A stretch of 19,936 nt of DNA, taken from positions 1-19,936 of the forward strand of contig DTSG01000597.1 in NCBI GenBank assembly GCA_012965455.1. The letters run 5' to 3'. Of the stretch, positions 1 through 8,176 are shown piece by piece. This DNA is from Planctomycetaceae bacterium (GTDB lineage Bacteria; Planctomycetota; Planctomycetia; Pirellulales; Pirellulaceae). A model generated the notes under the pieces. The model made no database searches. It was given only the letters and a program-made list of their open reading frames with translations, and was not told the DNA's origin. How positions within the stretch are numbered: position 1 is the first letter of the stretch; the number at the start of each line of letters is the position of its first letter. The position numbers were made by a program, and so were the translations under genes.

Positions 1-19
1 GCTTGGTGATTGATAAGAA

Positions 20-1369
20 CTACTGGCTCAAGACAATTCGTAGGTCACAGACATTAGTATGGGTAGGGCCGGTCTTGATGAGAGCTTGCAGCTCATCAAA
101 AAAAGTGTACGCATCGTTACGTTGCATCGTACTTTTTAGATCGAGTGAGGATGCTAAAAACTGGTTAACAACATTGGAATTAATGAATGCTCCGGCGGCA
201 TCCGTAGGTCCGTCTTCGCCATCGGTGCCGGCAGACATGATAAACTGCCGCTGCATACATTGTTGCGGCGCCGTGGTGTCGGCAAGTTTCCTAGCCAATG
301 CGGCTAGTACGAGCTGTTGATTGCGACCGCCGTGGCCTCGGATGCTGGCGTCGGCAAGTTGGACCACGGGTTCGCCACCAGAAATATATGCACGTTTTCC
401 ACCCGCAGAGGTCATTTTACGAGAACACTCAGCAAGTTCAAATCCAACATGTTCAGCTAATCCTTCTAATTTAATATTCGCCGTATGTGTTGTTTCATAC
501 CCCAGGTTCGTCGCGGCTTGAGCGGCGGCGTCGACAGCAGTACGGTTGTTGCCAATCACATCTACCGAATAGGTGGACGGTAGAGTAGATAATGGTACGT
601 GATTCTCGATGGCGGTGAGACAGCGTTGCACTACGGGCTGCTGATCGTCGAGAAAATGGCGCAGCACGTCGATTGCTATTTCAATTGGCTCTGTGTCCAT
701 AACGGTTGGTCCAGAAGCAATGAGATCCAACGGATCTCCTAAGACGTCGGAGATAACTAGGCTGGCGAAATGACGGCTACTGCAGCGAGCAGCCAATCGG
801 CCACCTTTGACGTCACTCAGCTTTTTCCGTACGGAATTTAGTTGTTGGATATTGGCGCCATGGCTGCTTAATAGCTGTGTGATCTGTTGTTTGTCGTCGA
901 GTGTAATCCCTGTGATTGGCGCAGGCAGCAATGCGGAGCCGCCGCCGGATATTAAGCAAATGCAGAGATCTTGAGGGTTGGCTGAGGTGGTTAAATCAAG
1001 TATTTGCTGCGTACCGTGTATGCCCTCGACCGTGGGCTCGTTGCACTGGGCTCTTCGAGCGGGATGAGTAGTTATTTGTGGCAACTCGCTAAGGCAATCC
1101 TCCGGTACATTAACCCATCCCGTGATATGTGACTGCAACGGAGAATTCTCAAATGCTTGGATAACTCCCCGAGCCATCCCAGCAGCTGCCTTACCCGCTC
1201 CGACAACTATTACCCTCTCCACGGCGTTCAATGCGACTGTAGTGGAACCGACGTGGACTTGTTGCTTGTTAACGTGAATGGCTTGCCGCACCAAAGTGGC
1301 ACTGTCTACCGCTGCTAGGGCTGCATCCCAGATTTGTAGAGCGTGATCATGTAGAGGATCGGTATTCAT
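20..1369 (-). CDS. Glycerate 2-kinase, MOFRL/DUF4147 family
   Basis: Predicted ATP-dependent glycerate kinase of the GckA/TtuD type, which phosphorylates D-glycerate (usually at the 2-position) to feed lower glycolysis or the serine/glyoxylate route; cytoplasmic. Seen in the 449-residue protein: a glycine-rich VVGAGKAAAGMA loop at about residues 55-66, an ISGGGSALL nucleotide-binding-type loop at 140-148, and a C-terminal MOFRL region with SAGTDGEDGPTDAAGAF near residues 380-396, the most diagnostic motif of the family. The length fits the family and the stop (TAG at 20-22) lies inside the window, so the gene is complete. The start is the ATG at 1367-1369; only a distant GAGGA precedes it. 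It lies 136 bases downstream of the large secreted protein on the same strand and could be co-transcribed with it. No signal peptide is visible. The family call is secure; the exact product (2- or 3-phosphoglycerate) cannot be read from sequence alone. Confidence 0.93.
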   Translation of the reverse strand: MNTDPLHDHALQIWDAALAAVDSATLVRQAIHVNKQQVHVGSTTVALNAVERVIVVGAGKAAAGMARGVIQAFENSPLQSHITGWVNVPEDCLSELPQITTHPARRAQCNEPTVEGIHGTQQILDLTTSANPQDLCICLISGGGSALLPAPITGITLDDKQQITQLLSSHGANIQQLNSVRKKLSDVKGGRLAARCSSRHFASLVISDVLGDPLDLIASGPTVMDTEPIEIAIDVLRHFLDDQQPVVQRCLTAIENHVPLSTLPSTYSVDVIGNNRTAVDAAAQAATNLGYETTHTANIKLEGLAEHVGFELAECSRKMTSAGGKRAYISGGEPVVQLADASIRGHGGRNQQLVLAALARKLADTTAPQQCMQRQFIMSAGTDGEDGPTDAAGAFINSNVVNQFLASSLDLKSTMQRNDAYTFFDELQALIKTGPTHTNVCDLRIVLSQ

Positions 1370-1505
1370 CGAAAGATCTATTCCTCGTTTTCATTCATGA
1401 CTGGCAGTCGGGGCGAGTGGTTTGCTAAGTATTGAATACCGACTCGCGACGGGAAGCTGTTTCAGACTGGATTGCTGAGCTTGCTTAAGGTTGTTGAAGA
1501 CTACT

Positions 1506-4301
1506 TCAGGGTGTGGCCGTGGTTTGTCGGGAGGTATTTTGGGGATTAGGAGGTGTTGATGGCTTGCGGTTGGAGATTTGTTTTTGAATACTGATGTTGT
1601 CAATATTCACTGCACCTAATCCCATCAGCGCAAATGAAACAGTAACTTCTCCATCGCTGTCGGCTACGCGATACAAAGTAAAGGATTGCCAGCCGGCGGT
1701 ATGATGAAACCGATCGGCTAAGACTGTCCCCGTAATGGAATCATAAATGACAAGGCCATCCCCTTGATGTTTCAATGGTGCTGGTATATTTACCCAGCCA
1801 TGAATTCGTAATACGTCGCCAGCTTGTACGGCAACGCTAGGGCTACTAATCCAAACGGGAGCAGATAACAGCGAGCTAGCGGCGAGATTAGGGTTGTGCC
1901 ACGCTTGGATGCGTAGGCACCGATTGCCTTCGCGAGGATTGTGAGAAGTGATTTCGACGAGCGACTTGACAGAGTGATTGGGGTCGCGGTGATGTTTCCA
2001 TCCTCCCCGCTGCATTTGATTTAAGTCTTCCATGCTGCTTCCTAGAAGCAGATTGGGTGACCATGTTGATTGTTGTAACCCTAGTGTTGTCCATGCGGAT
2101 TGCCCAAATGTACTGGTGTGCAGGCTCAACGGGTTGGAGACGAGATTATGATCATATTGGCTGAGAGCTTGCCAGGCCTGAAAGCGAATTTTTCGCAGGC
2201 TATTCTCCGCTCCGGTCAAATACTGATAGGCAACATCCCATTGATTCGTGGCGACGACATTTCGGGAACTGCGATGGGCCGCAGTCGCTTGGTTGAACGT
2301 GTCGGTGAGTGACACTGCGGTAATTGACTCAAATGTACGTAAGTACTGCACTCGCGACAGCTCCAACTGTAGGATGTCATACGTTAGTTGCAGTATCCGC
2401 TGTCGATTTAGATAGATTCGTCGTTGGATATAATCCCTAACAAGTGGGTCTGCCGTCATGACGACAAGTGAATATGGAGCTGTCGGAGTCACGGCGATGC
2501 GATTATTGGATCCGCGATTAGTACGGATGCGGTGGATGGCCGAGTAGTTAACATGGTAGGGTAAGTACGTTAGGGGAACCCCCGGCACATCAAAGCTGAT
2601 AAGCTCATCATCGTTTGGCCGCGTGACGATTTGCTCATGGTCATCGCGATTAAATAGCCAGACCAATCGAGTTCGCCCTGTTTTGGTCATGTAGACCGTA
2701 TGGTGCTCCAGAGGTGAGTTGACGACCCCTGTGGATGTGCCACCGGCTACCCATGGTTCAATAAGTTGCAATTCACGATTTAGACGCTCTAGCACTCGTA
2801 TTCGTAATATTGTTTCCTTGTCGGTTCGGTCGAGTCGCGAGAACGACTGGAAATGAATACCGCGGGCGCCCATCGCCAATGAGCGGTGCGTGACCATAGC
2901 CAGTTGGTCGTAATTGATCGTGGTTTGGCCTTGAAATGAGGTCGGCTGAGAAGGTTGCCTAGAAGACTGAGATTGAATCATGGAATATTGTTGTTGCAAT
3001 AGAACTGGGGAAATTTGTGTGGCAATGGAAATCCAATAGGGCGTGCCACGCCTCAATTCATTCATGGCTTGGGTGATTTGGTTTGATGACTGCTCAAGCG
3101 TAAGGCTACTATGAAGTGGTTGCCAATTGAGGATGACGAGGTCGGCATAACGACTGACTTGCTTGAATTGATGAGCGGCTGTGACAACGGTTGGTCGGGC
3201 GAGTTCCGCTGGAAGCGTTTCAATTAATTCACTAGCGGCTTGAAGTGTTTCTAAGGTCGATTCTCGTTGATGCTGTCCGAGGTTCCAATTGAGTATTGGT
3301 TTGGTGCTGGCCGTTGGACTCAATTCCGCGTTGAGGTTAGGAGGTACAATCAATTTTAGATCAAGTCGATAAGCATCTTCGAGTTGTTGGTGTGTAGGGA
3401 AATGTTTGAGGGCGACTGTGTTAAATCCCAATTGATGTAAGTATGCCAATGATTCGCCATTATGCTCGATGATACGAGGCATAAATGGGATTCCGTTTAC
3501 GAGTAATATCGAATCTTTGATTTCGACTCGGTTGGCGTGGGATTGTGTGTTGGGTGCAGGACTTGTTTGAGAACTTTGGAAATTCGCCAATGCGGTTTTT
3601 AGCTCAACGGGATTAGTGGGACCAACGTAGGGCGTTTGCATGTGGAAAGAGTCGATCCACAAATCCAGTGATCCTTGCGTGCTGTAGGCGTTTAGTATGA
3701 CCGCTTTGATATATGCTTGCCGACCGTCAACTTGCGAACCGAATTGTGATCGTAAACTGGGAATTTGGTTTTGCAATCGAGTACGGATGCGTGTGATGGT
3801 GAGTTTTTGCCAACGTAATGGAGTGTTATAGCTGTCACCGCGGATCATTATTTCAAGTGGTTGCCCAGTTTGTGGATCGATGGATCTCGGTAGCACGACT
3901 TGAGCAATCAATTGGATGGGGCTACGACTTGCTCGAACCCAAAGAGACGGGTTTATTTCATCGATGAGTTTCACGTGTGGCGTGACGTAACGATAGTGAA
4001 TGAAAGTTGCTAGCCCACTCACTAATTGGATATGTTCGCTTTGCGATCCATGATGATACACACGGGTGTCTTTACCGTGTGCTGTGCTGACCACTCGGCC
4101 ATCGGTTTTGAGCAATGACCATTTGGTTTGAGATGTTTCAAACGAGTCGGAAAACTGTGCGACTACTGGACGGCACAGACCGCAGATTAACAGAGCGCAG
4201 AGTAGCCATAAGCGAAAACCATGAGCATCGTGATCATGATACCCACGTTGGGCGTGTCGGTCTTGATATCGTGAAATCTGCACGACCTCGGCGCTATCCA
4301 T
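1506..4301 (-). CDS. Large secreted protein with carbohydrate-binding-like and TIM-barrel-like regions, unknown function
   Basis: A 931-residue exported protein that I do not recognise as a named family. A hydrophobic segment (FRLWLLCALLICGL, residues about 29-42) ending in PVVAQ at 45-49 is a probable signal peptide, preceded by an unusually long, His/Arg-rich n-region of about 28 residues; no other ATG lies close to it. After cleavage, residues about 50-230 read as a beta-rich sandwich with SLDLWIDSFHM near its end, typical of carbohydrate-binding-like domains. Around 260 the motif ILLVNGIPFMPRIIEHNG, followed by an LGFNTVAL strand, resembles the entry to a glycoside-hydrolase TIM barrel, ending near 500. 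A second jelly-roll-like region (SMEDLNQMQRGGW to INVDNISIQ) occupies about 765-905, then a Pro/Thr/Gln-rich tail. I could not identify a catalytic Glu pair. Likely periplasmic or surface-located. Envelope or polysaccharide-related function is inference. Could also be a non-catalytic scaffold. Confidence 0.85.
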   Translation of the reverse strand: MDSAEVVQISRYQDRHAQRGYHDHDAHGFRLWLLCALLICGLCRPVVAQFSDSFETSQTKWSLLKTDGRVVSTAHGKDTRVYHHGSQSEHIQLVSGLATFIHYRYVTPHVKLIDEINPSLWVRASRSPIQLIAQVVLPRSIDPQTGQPLEIMIRGDSYNTPLRWQKLTITRIRTRLQNQIPSLRSQFGSQVDGRQAYIKAVILNAYSTQGSLDLWIDSFHMQTPYVGPTNPVELKTALANFQSSQTSPAPNTQSHANRVEIKDSILLVNGIPFMPRIIEHNGESLAYLHQLGFNTVALKHFPTHQQLEDAYRLDLKLIVPPNLNAELSPTASTKPILNWNLGQHQRESTLETLQAASELIETLPAELARPTVVTAAHQFKQVSRYADLVILNWQPLHSSLTLEQSSNQITQAMNELRRGTPYWISIATQISPVLLQQQYSMIQSQSSRQPSQPTSFQGQTTINYDQLAMVTHRSLAMGARGIHFQSFSRLDRTDKETILRIRVLERLNRELQLIEPWVAGGTSTGVVNSPLEHHTVYMTKTGRTRLVWLFNRDDHEQIVTRPNDDELISFDVPGVPLTYLPYHVNYSAIHRIRTNRGSNNRIAVTPTAPYSLVVMTADPLVRDYIQRRIYLNRQRILQLTYDILQLELSRVQYLRTFESITAVSLTDTFNQATAAHRSSRNVVATNQWDVAYQYLTGAENSLRKIRFQAWQALSQYDHNLVSNPLSLHTSTFGQSAWTTLGLQQSTWSPNLLLGSSMEDLNQMQRGGWKHHRDPNHSVKSLVEITSHNPREGNRCLRIQAWHNPNLAASSLLSAPVWISSPSVAVQAGDVLRIHGWVNIPAPLKHQGDGLVIYDSITGTVLADRFHHTAGWQSFTLYRVADSDGEVTVSFALMGLGAVNIDNISIQKQISNRKPSTPPNPQNTSRQTTATP

Positions 4302-4334
4302 AGCTGTTTTCTTATTAATATCACGTAATTGTCG

Positions 4335-4361
4335 AAAACTATCGGTTTTTACAATAGTTTT
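4335..4361. promoter_or_regulatory. Inverted repeat AAAACTAT-N11-ATAGTTTT, possible operator
   Basis: Perfect 8-bp arms at 4335-4342 and 4354-4361 separated by 11 bases, 34-60 bases upstream of the leftward secreted-protein start. The arms sit 19 bp apart centre to centre, not far from two helical turns. The position suits an operator. It is AT-rich, so chance is not excluded, and no T-run follows it to make it a terminator. Confidence 0.3.
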
Positions 4362-4468
4362 AATCGTATCCTTGCGATTTACGTATCACGGATTTTATGT
4401 TTGATTTAATTTTTCATCTAGCCCAAAACAGACAACGAGCCGCTTAACTCGAAGATTAAGCATGTAAG

Positions 4469-4496
4469 TTGTTTGGTTGATCGATAGGTCTATATT
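4469..4496 (+). promoter_or_regulatory. Candidate sigma-70-type promoter for the coiled-coil/kinase genes
   Basis: TTGTTT (4469-4474), a 16-base spacer, then TATATT (4491-4496). The -10 box matches consensus at five of six positions; the -35 box is weaker. It lies about 100 bases upstream of the first rightward gene. Found by eye only. Confidence 0.3.
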
Positions 4497-4598
4497 TAGC
4501 GTGAATTAAAGTGCATATGCTTATCATTTGAAGTGTGTGGCTGTATAGGCTGTTTATTGACGTGGTTTGAGGTGAAATAACAGAGAGAGTATGAAGAA

Positions 4599-4877
4599 TT
4601 GGTAATGCGAGAGATTCCGGATTTTGATTTATTGTTGAAGCTCGAAAGTCCTAATGCCTTAATTGAGCGGTTAGACGAGATATCTAACGACGCACCTAGT
4701 GAATTTGCGGATCGGCTATCAGTTGTTGTGACCGCCTTGAAGATTCAGGCTGAGGGACGTAAATGGATTATTGCCGAGCTACGTGAAACGTTAGATCAAT
4801 TACGAGTTGATTTGCAGTACGTATTGCTAGATTTAGAGGCAACCCGCCGCGAAAGAGATGATTTAGCACGGCAATAG
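4599..4877 (+). CDS. Small predicted coiled-coil protein, unknown function
   Basis: A 92-residue (or 90-residue) acidic helical protein that I do not recognise. It has no signal peptide, membrane segment or cysteines. The second half (EGRKWIIAELRETLDQL onward to RRERDDLARQ) shows heptad-like spacing of Leu/Val with many Glu/Arg, as in a coiled coil; the first half is also helical in character. Start choice: TTG at 4599 lies about 9 bases after a GAGAGAG purine run (4583-4589), while ATG at 4605 (MREIPDF) is about 15 bases away; either is possible. A four-codon ORF beginning at ATG 4591 ends in TAA overlapping the ATG at 4605. The kinase gene follows 157 bases downstream on the same strand, so the protein may be an accessory or scaffold to it; that is inference from position only. 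Confidence 0.7.
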   Translation: MVMREIPDFDLLLKLESPNALIERLDEISNDAPSEFADRLSVVVTALKIQAEGRKWIIAELRETLDQLRVDLQYVLLDLEATRRERDDLARQ

Positions 4878-5034
4878 TTTCCCTGGATATTATCTACCTA
4901 CCAATAAACTGCCCGCTTGTTATTAGATTCAAGTTTTATTTTCGAACGTGACTTTCTCAATCGAATGGCTGATAATGGGGAAAAGGTGAATTAGGGTAGC
5001 AATAGCATAATCATGGTTCTCTAGAGACTTCTTA

Positions 5035-6528
5035 ATGTCGGATATAAGCCCTCAAAAACTTGTACGCCGCTGCACCGAAGCAGGAGTTGTGGAAGTCCCT
5101 CAACTTGACGCAGCCCTCAATGAGGCTGGAGGTGCAGACACTGAATTGAGTAAATTTACGAGTGTCTTACTACGTAAAGAGCTGATTACCAATTGGCAGC
5201 TAGAACGATTGGTGACCAATAAACGAGACGGTTACTTTTACGGCAAGTATAAGATTCTCTATCTTGTGGGAACAGGGACTTTCGCTCGAGTATACCGAGC
5301 CGTAAATACCGAGAATAATCGAGTCTGTGCGGTCAAGGTTTTGCGCATGCGTTATAGCGACGATCTAGGTGCAACTGAGCAGTTTATGCGTGAAGCTCGG
5401 ATGGTGATGCCGCTAAAACACCCAAACATTGTTCGAGTTCACGATGTCGATTCGTGGCGTGGTCGGTATTACATGGTGATGGATTTTATCGAAGGCCAAA
5501 ATCTGCGAGATTTCATGAAGCTACGCAAGCATGTGGAACTCAACGAGGCCATTAAGTTGACTAATGATATCTGCCAAGGATTAAATTTTGCATTGCAAAA
5601 CGGCATGACCCATCGCGACTTGAAGCTATCGAATGTATTGATTTCCAGTAAGGGGCGAGCCGAGTTGGCCGACTTTGGGTTGGCTTCGATGATTAACCCG
5701 AAAGATGATAAAGAATTCGCGAACGCTCCTAACCCCCGCTCGATTGACTACGCAGGATTAGAGCGAGCTACAAATGTGCCGCGTAATGATGTTCGCAGTG
5801 ATATCTTCTTTGTTGGTTGTATGTTGTACCACATGCTGTCTGGGCGGCCGCCGTTGGCAGAAACACGAGATCGTATGCAGCGGTTGCATGTCGAGAGATA
5901 TCGTGATATCCCACCGGTGGGAAAATTTGTGAAAGGGCTGCCGCATGCGGTGATTAACATCATCAATAAATGCTTGGCATTTGACCCCGCAATGAGATAT
6001 CCAAATTATGATCCGATTATTGCCGATCTCGCTGCCGTTAAAGATGCGGATGCTATCTTGTTGCAGCGGATTGCGGAGACAACTGAGGATGGTGAATCAG
6101 CAGCTGATAATGTTCGGGGCGGAGTGATTCAGCAAGAGGGCGAAAACAAGACAATCTTGGTTGTCGATTCACGGCAAACGATGCAAAACTTACTGCGGGT
6201 ACAGTTGGGCAAGCGTGGATACCGAGTGCTCTTCGTGTCCAATGCTGAACGGGCGATTCAGCGTTTGAAGGATTCTCCGGGTGAATTTGATTGCGCCGTA
6301 TTTTGTACGGGGGAATTGGGTGAATCGGCGATAAACGTGTTTAATCAGCTCGATGATGACCATGTAACCAGCAAATTACCTGCGCTGATTATTGTTGAAA
6401 AACATCAAGCAAGTTTTGCTAGCCAAGCTCGACTAAGTGACTTGCACTCGTTATTGCATCAGCCAGTCAAAGTGCGAGAATTGCGGGCGGCATTGGTGAA
6501 AGTGATTGGTCGGCGGGACCAGCTATAA
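5035..6528 (+). CDS. Ser/Thr protein kinase with C-terminal degenerate receiver domain
   Basis: Hanks-type kinase of 497 residues, no membrane segment, therefore cytoplasmic. Residues 1-70 form the N-terminal region common on planctomycete kinases (LLRKELITNWQLERLV, then a YGKYKILYLVG entry). Kinase core about 72-335: Gly-rich loop GTGTFARV at 79-86, Lys101 in CAVKVL, Glu120 in the C-helix, HRDLKLSN at 193-200, DFG at 213-215, and a YAGLERAT activation/substrate segment around 239-246. All catalytic residues are present, so it should be active. Residues about 372-490 fold as a CheY-like receiver: ILVVDS with Asp378, a conserved Lys456, and a KPV-like HQPVKV at 475-480; but the phosphoacceptor position (FDCAVFC) is Cys424, not Asp. 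The domain therefore probably signals without Asp phosphorylation. The start ATG has only a weak upstream purine run. It converges with the MATE gene, 11 bases away. Confidence 0.93.
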   Translation: MSDISPQKLVRRCTEAGVVEVPQLDAALNEAGGADTELSKFTSVLLRKELITNWQLERLVTNKRDGYFYGKYKILYLVGTGTFARVYRAVNTENNRVCAVKVLRMRYSDDLGATEQFMREARMVMPLKHPNIVRVHDVDSWRGRYYMVMDFIEGQNLRDFMKLRKHVELNEAIKLTNDICQGLNFALQNGMTHRDLKLSNVLISSKGRAELADFGLASMINPKDDKEFANAPNPRSIDYAGLERATNVPRNDVRSDIFFVGCMLYHMLSGRPPLAETRDRMQRLHVERYRDIPPVGKFVKGLPHAVINIINKCLAFDPAMRYPNYDPIIADLAAVKDADAILLQRIAETTEDGESAADNVRGGVIQQEGENKTILVVDSRQTMQNLLRVQLGKRGYRVLFVSNAERAIQRLKDSPGEFDCAVFCTGELGESAINVFNQLDDDHVTSKLPALIIVEKHQASFASQARLSDLHSLLHQPVKVRELRAALVKVIGRRDQL

Positions 6529-6530
6529 TG

Positions 6531-6561
6531 CTGGAAGGGTTAGACGCGAATAGTCTTCCAG
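6531..6561. terminator. Inverted repeat between convergent genes, possible weak bidirectional terminator
   Basis: CTGGAAG at 6531-6537 and CTTCCAG at 6555-6561 form a perfect 7-bp stem with a 17-base loop, right after the kinase stop and over the last codons of the MATE gene. No T-run follows in either direction, so intrinsic termination is doubtful. Confidence 0.25.
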
Positions 6562-7940
6562 CCGCCATGCAGGAACCTAGCGAAGACCAGCACGCTGCGA
6601 ACGGAAATGTCAACAACCATGGCGTACCATGCTCCCCGCACGCCCAGATTCATCCCTTGCAGCACTATATCGGTAAAGGGAATGCTGATTGTTTCCCAGC
6701 ATAAGTAATACGCTAATGGAATTCGGATTCCTAGTAAGCCGATAATTGAGAACAGCAGTGGCCATTTGGTGTCACCGGCACCTCGCAGCGAACCGGTCAT
6801 GATAATGACGATTGCCAGCGCGGGCATACTGATGGCGACGATTTGTATCAGCGGGGCGGCTAATGTGACTGCTTCGCGAGTGTTGTCACCGATGAACAGT
6901 CCAGTTAATATTTCAGCACCGAAATAAAACGCTGCTCCGGCTCCAATCATTAACGTGCCCCCCCACGCGCACGCCAGCAAAATACTGCGGGTGGCGCGAT
7001 CCGGTCTGTTAGCGCCAAGGAATTGACCAACGAGGGTGGTAGCTGCGATTGAAAACGCATGCCCAGGTAAGTAGGCCATTGCTTCGATGCGGATGGCTGT
7101 TCCATGAGCAGCTGCTTGGACAGATCCGAGGCTGTTGATGATAGTTAGAAACCACATTTGAAACATGACCATACACATCATGTCGATGCCGCCTGGCACA
7201 CCAATTTTAAGTAAACGCGAGAGGACATCCCAATTGGGTTTCATCTGGGAGAGGTGTAATTTCAAATGAAATCGGCCTTTAACAAGGAAGCCGATAATGA
7301 TGGTGCCACCAACCATATAGCCGATTGCGGTTCCATAGGCGATACCATCCCAGCCCAATTCTGGAAAGGGTCCATAACCAGTGACTAGGCACAAGCTCAA
7401 GATTACATTGACCACATTCACAATAAACATAGTGATGAAGCCGCTCATGATGTCTCCGGCACCGCGCAGGCACGCATTGCTGATCATGTGTAATATGGCA
7501 AACGGTATTCCAGGAATGACAATCCGAAAATAGACAATTGCAGCCTGCGTCGCGTCATCCGGTAGTTGCATGATGGCGATTAATGAGTCGGCATACAACC
7601 AGGCGATTGTTGTAATTACTGTTAGCATCGTGAGTGCTAACAAGATGGCTTGGTTTGTCACGAAAGAGGCATCGCGATATTTTCCTGCTCCGAAATAACG
7701 TGCGACTAAAGCCGTGGCTCCTACGCCAATGATGCCGAAAATACAGGGGATAACCCAGAGAATGTAAGCCGTGAGATTAATGGCGGCTAAGTGCTCCGTA
7801 TATAAATATTTTGCAGTTAGCCAGTGGTCTGTCCAAGTGACTAACAATACGAGAAATTGCTCAATGACAACAGGAACCGCTAGCCATAGCATCGGCTTGT
7901 AGTTCGTTTTGGAATCGATGATGCGTGATGCGGTTGCCAA
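6540..7940 (-). CDS. MATE family multidrug/organic-cation efflux transporter
   Basis: A 466-residue inner-membrane antiporter of the MATE (NorM/DinF-like) superfamily, which exports drugs or metabolites using a Na+ or H+ gradient. The protein is almost wholly hydrophobic with about twelve TM segments in two six-helix halves. Family hallmarks are visible: an N-terminal LAVPVVIEQFLVLLVTWTD helix 1, GVGATALVARYFGAG after helix 2, SNACLRGAGDI in the first half, and the matching LVGQFLGANRPDRA and TGSLRGAGDTKWPL in the second half, reflecting the internal repeat. Length is normal for the family. The start given is a TTG at 7938-7940; the frame closes only a few codons upstream without ATG or GTG, and the next ATG is residue 17 at the front of helix 1, so the true start is either of these. 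Substrate cannot be predicted. It appears monocistronic, with about 240 bases to the upstream gene. Confidence 0.93.
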   Translation of the reverse strand: MATASRIIDSKTNYKPMLWLAVPVVIEQFLVLLVTWTDHWLTAKYLYTEHLAAINLTAYILWVIPCIFGIIGVGATALVARYFGAGKYRDASFVTNQAILLALTMLTVITTIAWLYADSLIAIMQLPDDATQAAIVYFRIVIPGIPFAILHMISNACLRGAGDIMSGFITMFIVNVVNVILSLCLVTGYGPFPELGWDGIAYGTAIGYMVGGTIIIGFLVKGRFHLKLHLSQMKPNWDVLSRLLKIGVPGGIDMMCMVMFQMWFLTIINSLGSVQAAAHGTAIRIEAMAYLPGHAFSIAATTLVGQFLGANRPDRATRSILLACAWGGTLMIGAGAAFYFGAEILTGLFIGDNTREAVTLAAPLIQIVAISMPALAIVIIMTGSLRGAGDTKWPLLFSIIGLLGIRIPLAYYLCWETISIPFTDIVLQGMNLGVRGAWYAMVVDISVRSVLVFARFLHGGWKTIRV

Positions 7941-8100
7941 GAGGGATGCTTTGATTTAAGTAAAAGGAAGGCAGTGTGGAGGGAAGCGATGGGGCAGCAA
8001 AAAGTAGTGCAATTCGTAAGTATCCACCTGTTTGGACCAAGAGTCAACGACCCACGAGTGACGCCCGCTTAAGCAAAGTGCAGGTGTGGCAGGTAAATTT

Positions 8101-8126
8101 CAACCACGAATCAACCACGAACGTGG
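8101..8126. repeat. Tandem 10-bp direct repeat with embedded palindrome
   Basis: CAACCACGAA occurs at 8101-8110 and again at 8112-8121 (period 11), and the second copy begins a CCACG-AA-CGTGG palindrome at 8115-8126. It lies in the noncoding gap between the DUF1553 stop (8177) and the MATE start (7940). It may be an operator for the MATE gene or part of the 3' end of the upstream transcript; short enough to be chance. Confidence 0.35.
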
Positions 8127-8176
8127 AATTTGGGTTAATTGCCTGTTGGGCCAACTGTATTATCCACAGACCGTTT

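Larger units (their letters stand above)
4302..4598. promoter_or_regulatory. Divergent intergenic region between the secreted protein and the coiled-coil/kinase genes
   Basis: About 300 AT-rich bases between a leftward gene (start 4301) and a rightward gene (start 4599), with no credible coding frame. It must carry promoters for both directions. It contains a perfect 8-bp inverted repeat at 4335-4361 close to the leftward start and a candidate rightward promoter at 4469-4496, each listed separately. Confidence 0.5.

Noticed and set aside
1391..1603. 70-codon minus-strand ORF between the secreted protein and glycerate kinase
   Set aside because: It overlaps the end of the secreted-protein gene in another frame by about 100 bases, has no ribosome-binding site and is Pro/His/Ser-rich low-complexity sequence.
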